Below are positions 47,401 through 53,933 of a DNA stretch of 64,000 nt, piece by piece (position 1 is the first letter of the stretch; each line of letters opens with the position of its first letter). Both the position numbers and the translations under genes were made by a program. The notes beneath the pieces are model-generated. The model saw only the letters and a program-made list of their open reading frames with translations, did not search any database and was not told the DNA's origin. The DNA comes from Parascardovia denticolens DSM 10105 = JCM 12538 (GTDB lineage: Bacteria > Actinomycetota > Actinomycetes > Actinomycetales > Bifidobacteriaceae). The stretch covers positions 124,001-188,000 of the forward strand of contig NZ_AP012333.1 of NCBI RefSeq assembly GCF_001042675.1, in the 5' to 3' direction.

Positions 47401-47435
47401 GGGCTTGTCCACTTGGTGGATAAGCCCCTCTTTTT
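47401..47435 (+). terminator. rho-independent terminator after the C69 dipeptidase
   Basis: GGGCTTGTCCAC pairs with GTGGATAAGCCC around a TTG loop, with one internal mismatch. CTCTTTTT follows on the plus strand. Confidence 0.85.
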
Positions 47436-47496
47436 CATCCCCCAGAGCCGATAGATTGGAAATACCGACCTAGGAAATTCACGCAAGGATACATCG

Positions 47497-49065
47497 ATGA
47501 CCATTTCCTCCGCACAATCGTTCCCCGCTTTCGCCGACTACGTCACCCCCTACGGGGGACTCGATAAGATCGACGCTTTCGACTACCTGGATTATCTGAA
47601 AACCCACGAAGACGCCCCCCGCAAAGAGGGCAAGGTGATCCTGGTGACCGCCGACACCCCTTTGAAGGCCTCCCGCGGGGAAGGCAAGACCACCACCACC
47701 ATCGCCTTGATCGACGCCTTGCGCGCTCGCGGGGTGGATGCGGCAGCCGTCCTCAGGCAACCGAGCATGGGTATCACCGCCGCCGGGTCCAAAGGCGGGG
47801 CTTCCGGGGGCGGCAAGGCCAGCCTGTCTCAGGCGGAGCTGGCCGATTGGGGTCTGACCGGGGAGATGGCCCGTATCGCCGACGCTCAGAACCTCCTGGT
47901 CGCCTTCTGCGAGAAGGCCGTGGATGAAGGGGTCTTGGACCGGATTTTCATCCCCCGCGTATCGGAGACCCCTTCCCGTTCCCTGCGTTCCATAGGGGTG
48001 GACGGGGGCAAGCTGCCCGAGCGGGTGGTCATCACCCCAGCCTGCGAGCTTATGCAGATCGTGGTCCTGTCCCGTTCGGCCCAGGAGCTGGCAGACCGCA
48101 TCGGCTCCATATTGGCCGGCAGCAAGGAAGGCAAACCGATCGCCGTGCGTGACTTCGTGGATGTGGACCGGATCGTCCGCGTGGTGGGCAACGCCGTGCA
48201 GCCCGCTTATATGGAGACGGCCGAAGGCAGCCCGGTCTATATCCATTGCGGGCCTTTCGCCAATGTTTCCTTGGGCATTCCCGGGCTTTCCGCGGTGGAC
48301 CTGGCTTGCTCCCTGCATGATTTGGTCGTGGTCGAAGCCGGGTACGGGGCCGACGCCGGGGCCCAGAAATGGCTGGATATCGCCGCCCGGGAGAGCGGGG
48401 CCCAGTGGCCGGCCGCCGCCGTGGTGGTCACCCGGGCTTCCACCTGGCGCGATGACCCTGCCCTCCAGTGGCGCTACCCCTTCCATGTGCGCCGGTTGGA
48501 ATCCTTGGGCATCCCCACCTTCCCCCTCATCAATCTCTGGGCAGGGGAGGACGACCAGGTCCCGGCTCTGCGCCGGACGGCCTCCGATTTGGGCTTTCGC
48601 GATCCGATCATCGGCAACCTTTTCCGCGATGGGGGAGAAGGGATTAAGGCCCAGTTGGATGATTTCATCTCGGCTTCAGGTCCGGCTTCAGCTTCGATTT
48701 CCGACTCCGGCCACGGCTTCGGCTCCGATACTCCCCATGCCTCCCACCGTGGCATGCCTTTGTTGGACAAGGTCGCCTGGACCATCGAAAACGCCTACGG
48801 GGTTCCGGCGGACCGGATCCGTCGCAAAGAGGGGTTCGATGAGTCTTTGGCCATCGCCCGGAACCTGGCCCAGCAGGCGGGCATCGCTTTGGATGATTTG
48901 GCCTTGTGCGCCATCAAATCCCCGGCCACCATGACCGATGACGATTCCGCCTTCGAGGGGGAGCGCACGGTCACTTTGAAAAAAGTGTCCATCAACGCCG
49001 GCTCCGGCGTGGTCTCGGTCAACCTGACCACGTCTTTGACCACTCCCATGCCCAAGATCGTCTGA
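47497..49065 (+). CDS. fhs: formate-tetrahydrofolate ligase
   Basis: This is a 522-residue cytosolic ligase that makes 10-formyl-tetrahydrofolate from formate, ATP and tetrahydrofolate for purine and initiator-tRNA formylation. It shows the P-loop region TPLKASRGEGKTTTT, RQPSMGITAAGSKGGASGGG, and VEAGYGADAGAQKW, matching the family. Length is slightly under typical. A Ser/Ala/Gly-rich insert lies at about residues 395-415. It has its own terminator-separated upstream gap and is the last core protein gene before tRNA-Lys. Confidence 0.93.
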   Translation: MTISSAQSFPAFADYVTPYGGLDKIDAFDYLDYLKTHEDAPRKEGKVILVTADTPLKASRGEGKTTTTIALIDALRARGVDAAAVLRQPSMGITAAGSKGGASGGGKASLSQAELADWGLTGEMARIADAQNLLVAFCEKAVDEGVLDRIFIPRVSETPSRSLRSIGVDGGKLPERVVITPACELMQIVVLSRSAQELADRIGSILAGSKEGKPIAVRDFVDVDRIVRVVGNAVQPAYMETAEGSPVYIHCGPFANVSLGIPGLSAVDLACSLHDLVVVEAGYGADAGAQKWLDIAARESGAQWPAAAVVVTRASTWRDDPALQWRYPFHVRRLESLGIPTFPLINLWAGEDDQVPALRRTASDLGFRDPIIGNLFRDGGEGIKAQLDDFISASGPASASISDSGHGFGSDTPHASHRGMPLLDKVAWTIENAYGVPADRIRRKEGFDESLAIARNLAQQAGIALDDLALCAIKSPATMTDDDSAFEGERTVTLKKVSINAGSGVVSVNLTTSLTTPMPKIV

Positions 49066-49221
49066 AACCGGGGGCTTGAGGTCAGTGATCCAAAACGGCG
49101 GCTGAAACTGATGGTCTGGATCACGCAACACGCCGGATTTTGCCTCCGTCGTTATAATGAGTATAGTGGGTACTCGGTTCTCGTAAGAGAGCCGTCCTGA
49201 GCATCTCACGCTCAGGTAAAT

Positions 49222-49295
49222 GCCCCTTTAGCTCAGCTGGCTAGAGCAGCGGACTCTTAATCCGCGTGTCGAGGGTTCGAGTCCCTCAGGGGGCA
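49222..49295 (+). tRNA. tRNA-Lys(CTT)
   Basis: A 74-base tRNA with acceptor stem GCCCCTT/AGGGGGC, D arm AGCTCAG...GAGC, anticodon loop CTCTTAA (anticodon CTT), and T arm GAGGGTTCGAGTCCCTC. CCA is not encoded. A CCTGAGC/GCTCAGG hairpin lies just upstream. The tRNA is intact and marks the left edge of the mobile region. Confidence 0.96.
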
Positions 49296-49598
49296 CGGTT
49301 TGGAAGCGAGGTCATCGTTCAGCGAGGTCCATGGTTCAAATCCATGCCCCGCTACCAGGAAAGTCTCAGGTTTCACATGAAAAAAGTCTGAGGCTCTTTC
49401 TATATCATCAAGCGTCCATGTTGTTTTCCCTGCTAGCTTCGAGGAAAGCGTCGGCTGAGTAATCCCAAGAACCTTTGCTAAATCTTTTTGATATACATTT
49501 GTAATTGCCATTGCCACTTTCATATTTGTTGTGACATTGTTCCTTAGATGCAGATGCGTTTGTGCGGCAGTCATCTCTATAGTCTGTATTTCTTCCAT
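49257..49598 (-). CDS. XRE-family helix-turn-helix regulator reading into the tRNA region
   Basis: This 113-residue protein has an XRE helix-turn-helix at about residues 35-85 (YQKDLAKVLGITQPTLSSKL, then WTLDDIERASDFF). The last 30 residues are encoded by the antisense strand of the tRNA remnant and of tRNA-Lys, giving the familiar FEPWT / RDSNPRH tRNA-derived string. So the C-terminus is created by the junction, not by the original gene. It pairs with the divergent XRE gene to the right, and their HTH helices are closely alike. It probably represses element genes. A natural stop in the element's free form is unknown. Confidence 0.7.
   Translation of the reverse strand: MEEIQTIEMTAAQTHLHLRNNVTTNMKVAMAITNVYQKDLAKVLGITQPTLSSKLAGKTTWTLDDIERASDFFHVKPETFLVAGHGFEPWTSLNDDLASKPCPLRDSNPRHAD
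49324..49357 (+). repeat. tRNA 3'-end remnant (initiator-Met-like), probable attachment-site scar
   Basis: Thirty-four bases read GAGGTC then a T arm (CATGG TTCAAAT CCATG) and an acceptor 3' strand CCCCGCTACCA. This resembles the 3' end of an initiator-type tRNA-Met, with CCA encoded. No 5' half is nearby. Such fragments are left when an element integrates into a tRNA gene. It starts 28 bases after the intact tRNA-Lys. Confidence 0.6.
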
Positions 49599-49620
49599 AT
49601 TTAAATTATCGAATATTTCA

Positions 49621-49662
49621 TTGACAAATACAAAATAGACACGCCGGAATAGATTAAATCTA
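49621..49662. promoter_or_regulatory. divergent XRE control region with palindromic operator
   Basis: A perfect 13-base palindrome TAGATTAAATCTA lies at 49650-49662. TTGACA stands at 49621-49626. The region separates the two divergent XRE genes and is AT-rich. It is the likely operator for one or both regulators. Confidence 0.5.
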
Positions 49663-49686
49663 TCTATTTTGCAGTACTATATAGAT

Positions 49687-49920
49687 ATGGTCAATATGGA
49701 TTTAAATAAAGATAGTCTCAAACGAAAAATTCGCATATTTTGTGCAGAGCGAAATTGCACGATGAGCCAGGTTGCAAAAGAGATAGGAATTTCCCAGCCG
49801 ACTCTTTCGTCGAAACTTAATGGGCACACTCGTTTTTCCGCTAATGAAATCATCGGTCTTGCACATCTGCTTGGCGTCACTCCTAATGATTTATTGCTTT
49901 CGGATCGGGGGGTGGAGTGA
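49687..49920 (+). CDS. small XRE-family helix-turn-helix regulator
   Basis: This 77-residue protein is almost entirely a helix-turn-helix domain (MSQVAKEIGISQPTLSSKL, then RFSANEIIGLAHLLGVTPND). Its recognition helix matches that of the divergent neighbour (QPTLSSKL), so both may bind the same operator. The pair resembles the cI/cro layout that decides quiescence or activation of phages and conjugative elements. ATG 49687 and 49696 are possible starts. Neither has a strong ribosome site. The gene is AT-rich compared with the following element genes. Confidence 0.8.
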   Translation: MVNMDLNKDSLKRKIRIFCAERNCTMSQVAKEIGISQPTLSSKLNGHTRFSANEIIGLAHLLGVTPNDLLLSDRGVE

Positions 49921-50159
49921 TGTGTGTTTTTGTGGCTGGTGTGGGAGGCCCCCAGCGGGGGTGGCCTGCTGGGGGTGGTTTCCAATATTCATGGTTTTTG
50001 GATTTGGAAAGAGGGGCCGGGTTGGTTGGCGGCCCGTGCTCGAGTTTACGGGATGTTCCTGGGATTGGTGGCCGTTCGGCGTGTCGTGAGGCTGTCTTGC
50101 GGGCTGCTTGTTTGCGGTCTCATCCGTCGTATCGGGTTGGGAAAGCTGAGGTGATGTGA

Positions 50160-51353
50160 GTGAGTTGGCAGGCGAGTAGTTGGGCGTTGAGGGAGGCTCC
50201 GGCGGCGACTCCTTATGCGCGGCTTGTGTTGATGGCGTTGGCGGATCGTGCGCATCCGGATGGGTCGCGTTGTTGGGCGCGTGTGGAGGTGTTGGCCGCT
50301 GAGGCTCATTGTTCCCGGCGGACGGTGATCTCCTGTTTGCATTCGTTGGAGGAGTCGGGGGCGATCAGCCGGGGGGATCAGTCGTTGGCGTGTTATGACG
50401 AGCGCGGCCGGTATCTGGCTCCGCAGCATCGGCCGATCGTGTGGAACCTGAACATGGGGGTGACTTTGGAGTCTTTGGAAGAGGATCCCGACGTGCATGA
50501 GGGGCCGGATGGTTTCGACCGGCCGGATGCTGGTTCTAGGGGTGCAAAAGTTGCACGTCTGGAAAATGGCGGGATTCCAACGGTTTCCAGAGGTGCAGAA
50601 ATTGCACCTCGGAATCCCAGAGGTGCAAATGATTGCACGTCTAGAGGTGCAAACTGTTGCACCTCTAATAAGGAAGAACAGAATATAAACATAACTACCC
50701 CCCTAGGGTCCCCCCAGCAGGGGGACGCCGACCAGGGTGAGGGTGATGACGGCTGCTCTGAGGGGCTTGCCGAAAAGGCTGGTCGTGTGGGGGAGGTGTT
50801 GGCCGCGGCGGGCGTGGTGTTGCCGGCTGGGTGGCCGGATCGTCGTGAGCTGCGTTGTCTGCGCGCTCTTCTTGGCTCGTACGGCCTGGATACGGTGCTG
50901 GCGGTGACCGGCTGGGCTGTCGGCCGGTCGTATTGGCTTCCCCGCGTCTCCTCGCTGCGTGGCTTGGCTCGGGTGTTCGAGCAGGCGCGCTTGGAGATGA
51001 TCTCGCAGCGGAATCCCGGCCCGGCCGGGACGGTGGGCTCGCGGCCGGCGCATCGGCATTCGTGGGCGTGCGAGCATACGCTCGCCGCCGTGGGCGCGTC
51101 CTGTCAGGATGATGTGTGCGCTGATGGCGGGTTGTTCGCCCGGGCGGTGCGAGCGGCCCGGCTGTTGAACGAGGGGCGCGATCCGGATTCGGTTTGCGGC
51201 CTGTTGGACGCCGCCCAGGATGAGGGGAGGGGTTCTCCCGCTTCGCCTGCGGGTCTTGCTGCCGTCCCTGGCTCTGGTTGCGGGGGCTCGCCTGCCGCGC
51301 CGGCTGGTGCGTCTGGTGGTGGTTTCCGGTCCCGGTTCAGCCGGTTCCGGTGA
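50160..51353 (+). CDS. winged-helix replication-initiator-like protein
   Basis: This 397-residue protein starts with a winged-helix domain (residues about 5-75: WALREAPAATPYARLVLMAL ... CSRRTVISCLHSLEESGAI). The same plan is common in phage and plasmid replication initiators of actinobacteria. A middle segment of repeated SRGA/RGAN words encodes the iterons described below. A helical C-terminal region (RELRCLRALLGSYGLDTVLA ...) and a Gly/Ser/Pro-rich end follow. It probably binds its own gene to start replication of the excised element. The start GTG 50160 has GAGGTG six bases upstream. Confidence 0.75.
   Translation: MSWQASSWALREAPAATPYARLVLMALADRAHPDGSRCWARVEVLAAEAHCSRRTVISCLHSLEESGAISRGDQSLACYDERGRYLAPQHRPIVWNLNMGVTLESLEEDPDVHEGPDGFDRPDAGSRGAKVARLENGGIPTVSRGAEIAPRNPRGANDCTSRGANCCTSNKEEQNINITTPLGSPQQGDADQGEGDDGCSEGLAEKAGRVGEVLAAAGVVLPAGWPDRRELRCLRALLGSYGLDTVLAVTGWAVGRSYWLPRVSSLRGLARVFEQARLEMISQRNPGPAGTVGSRPAHRHSWACEHTLAAVGASCQDDVCADGGLFARAVRAARLLNEGRDPDSVCGLLDAAQDEGRGSPASPAGLAAVPGSGCGGSPAAPAGASGGGFRSRFSRFR
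50537..50697. repeat. four iteron-like inverted repeats plus AT-rich stretch: candidate origin
   Basis: Four copies of an imperfect inverted repeat based on AGAGGTGCAA...TTGCACCTCT lie at 50537-50560, 50589-50610, 50619-50642 and 50643-50666. The last is perfect in its arms. An AT-rich tract (50667-50697) follows directly. This iteron-plus-melting-region layout inside the initiator gene is typical of intragenic origins such as lambda-type replicators. Confidence 0.6.
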
Positions 51354-51393
51354 ACAGAGTAATGATCCATGGTTTTCGTTGATGGAGGTTGGT

Positions 51394-51915
51394 ATGAACG
51401 GTTTTCGCAGGACCGATTCCGCCGGTAAGGGTGTCTTCTCTTGGCTGGGGCGGGCGCGGTGTCGTAGCTTGTCGCGCCAGCGGGCGGATGAGCTGTTTTT
51501 CGCGGATGGTCGGCGGCCGGATACGGTGGCTCACGCCCGCCGCTTCTGCGCGGGTTGCCCGGTGAGGTTGGAGTGCGCCGCCTTGGGGGTTGCGGTGCGT
51601 GCGGAGTTCGGCGTGTACGGGGGTGTCCCCGGGTATGCGCGTAAGACGCTGTTGGCGTGGCTGCATGAGGCGCGGCCGGAGGTGGATCTGGCGTCTTTGG
51701 GCGAGGTGGATCTTTTCCGCCTGGCGGCCGGGTGGATCGAGGAGGATCCGTCGGTGTTGGGTCGTTCGATTCGGGAGGCCAGTCGGCGGCATAACAGCGC
51801 GTACCACCGGCGGCGTCACGCCACCCGTACCAGTGTGGATACGCCGCCTGAGGCGGCGGAGGACGCGCGGTGGGTGGAGGTGCCGTCCGGCTCCTGGCAG
51901 CCCACCCTGTTCTAG
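51394..51915 (+). CDS. WhiB-family iron-sulfur regulator on the element
   Basis: This 173-residue protein carries the WhiB pattern: a first Cys (RARCRS), then CAGC and a final Cys in LECAALG, and the FGVYGGVP motif after the cluster. These four cysteines should bind a 4Fe-4S cluster. WhiB-like proteins regulate transcription with sigma factors in actinobacteria and are found on actinophages and plasmids. The C-terminal part is basic with SRRHNSAYHRRRHA. The start ATG 51394 has GGAGGT four bases upstream. It is in a short plus-strand group with the following small gene, before the transfer operon. Confidence 0.85.
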   Translation: MNGFRRTDSAGKGVFSWLGRARCRSLSRQRADELFFADGRRPDTVAHARRFCAGCPVRLECAALGVAVRAEFGVYGGVPGYARKTLLAWLHEARPEVDLASLGEVDLFRLAAGWIEEDPSVLGRSIREASRRHNSAYHRRRHATRTSVDTPPEAAEDARWVEVPSGSWQPTLF

Positions 51916-51932
51916 GAAGGGGGGTGTGTTGT

Positions 51933-52142
51933 ATGCGTGATGGTGATCTGCTGGTGGAGCGTGTATTGCTGCTGGCCCGCATGCGGGCGGTGGCGGCGGC
52001 CGTGCCGGCGGCGGCTGGTGGGCCTCGTTTGGCGCAGACGGGCGTGGACGCTTCGCGCGCCACGCTGGTCGGCCTCATCCTGGCCGGATTGGCTGTCGGG
52101 TTGCTGCTGGTGCGCCGCCGGATGGCGGCCGGCCGCGGCTGA
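51933..52142 (+). CDS. 69-residue microprotein with sorting-signal-like C-terminus
   Basis: The protein begins with a short charged N-terminus and a hydrophobic stretch (VERVLLLARMRAVAAAV). It then ends in LAQTG, a hydrophobic run (LVGLILAGLAVGLLL) and an Arg-rich tail. LAxTG-span-RRR is the plan of a sortase substrate, but there is no clear signal peptide. It could instead be a simple one- or two-span transfer protein. The start ATG 51933 has a GGAAGGGGGG stretch upstream. A terminator-like T-run overlaps its stop. Confidence 0.55.
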   Translation: MRDGDLLVERVLLLARMRAVAAAVPAAAGGPRLAQTGVDASRATLVGLILAGLAVGLLLVRRRMAAGRG

Positions 52143-52178
52143 GCCCTTTTTATGTCCCCCACCGCCCCCGCCGCGGGA
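52141..52178 (+). repeat. inverted-repeat copy 1, 5' leader of the plus-strand transfer operon
   Basis: Bases 52141-52178 match the reverse complement of 62803-62840 at 34 of 38 positions, with the first 20 bases identical. It lies between the microprotein stop and the first transfer gene. Confidence 0.7.
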
Positions 52179-52293
52179 CGATGATAAGGGGAACCCCTTC
52201 CCGATGGGGGAGGGGAGGCATCGGACAAAACCGAGTAAACAGCAAGAACAGGCTTGGCCTCCTGGCTGGGCCGTTGAGTGCAAGGAGTGCATG

Positions 52294-52545
52294 ATGCAGG
52301 ATATGATTCTGGCCGCCGGACAGGTGGCCGTGGCCGCGGCGGGCGGCCAGGTGGTGACGGACGTGTTGAACACGCTGTCCACGTGGGTGATCATCGGCGG
52401 CGGCTTGTGGGGCGTGTTCGGCGGCGTCACCCTGGCCGGGGGGTTGAAGGACCACGCGGGTCCTCAGATCCAGTCGGGCGTGTGGCAGCTGGTGGGCGCG
52501 GGGATCATCATCGCCGTGGCCGCCATCTTCAAGACACTCGTATAG
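52294..52545 (+). CDS. VirB2/TrbC-like small two-span transfer protein
   Basis: This 83-residue protein has two hydrophobic segments: an N-terminal segment (ILAAGQVAVAAAGGQV), a gly-rich turn (WVIIGGGLWGVFGGVTLAGGL), and a second span (LVGAGIIIAVAAIF). Size, composition and position as first gene of the type IV secretion set fit a VirB2-like pilin or a small channel subunit. AAGGAG stands six bases before ATG 52294. ATG 52291 is too close. Sequence identity was not tested. The call rests on architecture and neighbours. Confidence 0.65.
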   Translation: MQDMILAAGQVAVAAAGGQVVTDVLNTLSTWVIIGGGLWGVFGGVTLAGGLKDHAGPQIQSGVWQLVGAGIIIAVAAIFKTLV

Positions 52546-52554
52546 AGGGTTCCG

Positions 52555-53433
52555 ATGCTGAATCCATTCGACGGGCTGAAGGATGGTCTGAAGCTGCTTT
52601 TGAACCAGATCGGCAGCGGTGCGGGCGGGAGCGTGACCGACCTGCTGACCAAGACCCCGGCGGGCCAGTATCCGCAGGCGTACAGGACGGTGACCTCGAT
52701 CGCGACGACCGCGGTGAAACCGGTGGCGATGACGGTCCTGGCCGTCGTTTTCAGCCTGGAGGTCCTGAAGGCGAGCCGGCATGTGGAGGATGACGGGACT
52801 CGCGGGGTCAGGACGATCGTCTCCTCCTTGTTCAAGATCATCCTCATCTACCTGGCGGCGACTAACGCCGGCTGGCTGTGTCAGCTGATCACCTACCTGA
52901 TCCAGCAGATGGGCACGGGGGTGTCCAAACTGGCCACGGCTGTCGCGCCCGGCGGCGGCGGGGGAGTGGAGGATCTGGGGGACAAGATGCTCCAAGCCGG
53001 CAAGATCGATGACTCCAACACGTTCCAGCAGCTTTTGGCGGCGATCTTGCTGATCATCCCTTTCATCATCTCCAAGCTGGCGGAGGTGGCGGTGAACCTG
53101 CTGGTGATGCTGCGTTTCGTCGAGCTGCTGATCCTCACGGCTTTCGGCGCCCTGCCGATCGCCTTCCTCGGCTTCGATGGGACGAAAAGCTGGGGTGAGG
53201 GGTACATCCGCGAGTACGCGTCCTGCGCGTTCAGCAACGTCACGCTGCTGATCGGATTGGGCGTGTATAAGGCGGTGGCCGACGACCTGTTCAAAGTGGG
53301 CGACTTGGCGCATCTCACGTTGAATCAGCTGGTCTTCCAGCATTGGCAGGCGCTGGTGGAGATGAGCGTCCTCATGATCGGCTTGGTGCTGATCAGCCAG
53401 AAGGCGTCGAAGGCCCTGTTCGGGCAAGTCTAG
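52555..53433 (+). CDS. TrbL/VirB6-like polytopic membrane protein of type IV secretion
   Basis: This 292-residue protein has about five or six membrane segments (PVAMTVLAVVFSLEVLKA, IILIYLAATNAGWL, LLAAILLIIPFI, LLILTAFGALPIAFLGF, VEMSVLMIGLVLI). A Gly-rich extracellular loop lies at about residues 130-145. It resembles the TrbL/VirB6 inner-membrane channel proteins of Gram-positive conjugation systems. The start ATG 52555 has AGAGG upstream and follows the VirB2-like gene by nine bases. The next gene is PrgI, the usual neighbour. Confidence 0.75.
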   Translation: MLNPFDGLKDGLKLLLNQIGSGAGGSVTDLLTKTPAGQYPQAYRTVTSIATTAVKPVAMTVLAVVFSLEVLKASRHVEDDGTRGVRTIVSSLFKIILIYLAATNAGWLCQLITYLIQQMGTGVSKLATAVAPGGGGGVEDLGDKMLQAGKIDDSNTFQQLLAAILLIIPFIISKLAEVAVNLLVMLRFVELLILTAFGALPIAFLGFDGTKSWGEGYIREYASCAFSNVTLLIGLGVYKAVADDLFKVGDLAHLTLNQLVFQHWQALVEMSVLMIGLVLISQKASKALFGQV

Positions 53434-53452
53434 TAAAAGGGGAGGTTTTCTC

Positions 53453-53866
53453 ATGTTGGTGATGGATGTTCCCACGGACATCAATCAGGTCGATCCCAGG
53501 CAGTGGTTCGGCTATACGGGCCGGCAGCTGGGGTGCCTGGCGGGGGTGGGCGTGTGCGCCGTCGGGGCGATCGTCTGCCAGTTCACGGTGGGCGGCCAGG
53601 TGGCGGATACGGTGAACCAGGTGGTGATCATACCGATCGCGCTGCTGGTCTTCCTGGGCTGGTTCCGCAAGAGCGGCCTGTCCTTGGAGGATTGGCTCTC
53701 CCGCTATTGGCAGTGGAGGATGGTCCTGTCCCGGCGTCCCCTGCTGTGCCAGGGGAGCATCCCCTCGCAGCGGCGGGTGGCCCGCCGGGAGTTGAAGAGG
53801 GTGGATGAACACGCCGCGGCCGCACCCACGCAGGGGGCGCACGCCCCGGACGCCGGCCACCCATGA
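53453..53866 (+). CDS. PrgI-family type IV secretion membrane protein
   Basis: This 137-residue small inner-membrane protein has the PrgI family pattern. It starts DVPTDINQVDPRQWFGYTGRQLG, has two hydrophobic segments (VGVCAVGAIVCQFTV; IIPIALLVFLGWF), and then a charged region (SRRPLLCQGSIPSQRRVARREL). PrgI proteins lie next to VirB4 in Gram-positive conjugation loci and correspond to VirB3. The start ATG 53453 has GGGGAGG upstream. The 67-base gap to virB4 carries a strong ribosome site. Confidence 0.82.
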   Translation: MLVMDVPTDINQVDPRQWFGYTGRQLGCLAGVGVCAVGAIVCQFTVGGQVADTVNQVVIIPIALLVFLGWFRKSGLSLEDWLSRYWQWRMVLSRRPLLCQGSIPSQRRVARRELKRVDEHAAAAPTQGAHAPDAGHP

Positions 53867-53933
53867 GCGGCGCGTCTTTTATCGGATATCGGATTAATCG
53901 GATGATTTTAGGTTTTTTAAGGAGGTTTCCCCC

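Noticed and set aside
49300-49357. Complete second tRNA after tRNA-Lys
   Set aside because: Only the variable loop, T arm and acceptor 3' strand are present. No D arm, anticodon arm or 5' acceptor strand could be found.
49917-50159. Small frames between the XRE gene and the initiator (possible excisionase)
   Set aside because: Several overlapping frames exist, but none shows a helix-turn-helix or a decisive ribosome site, and composition fits non-coding leader.
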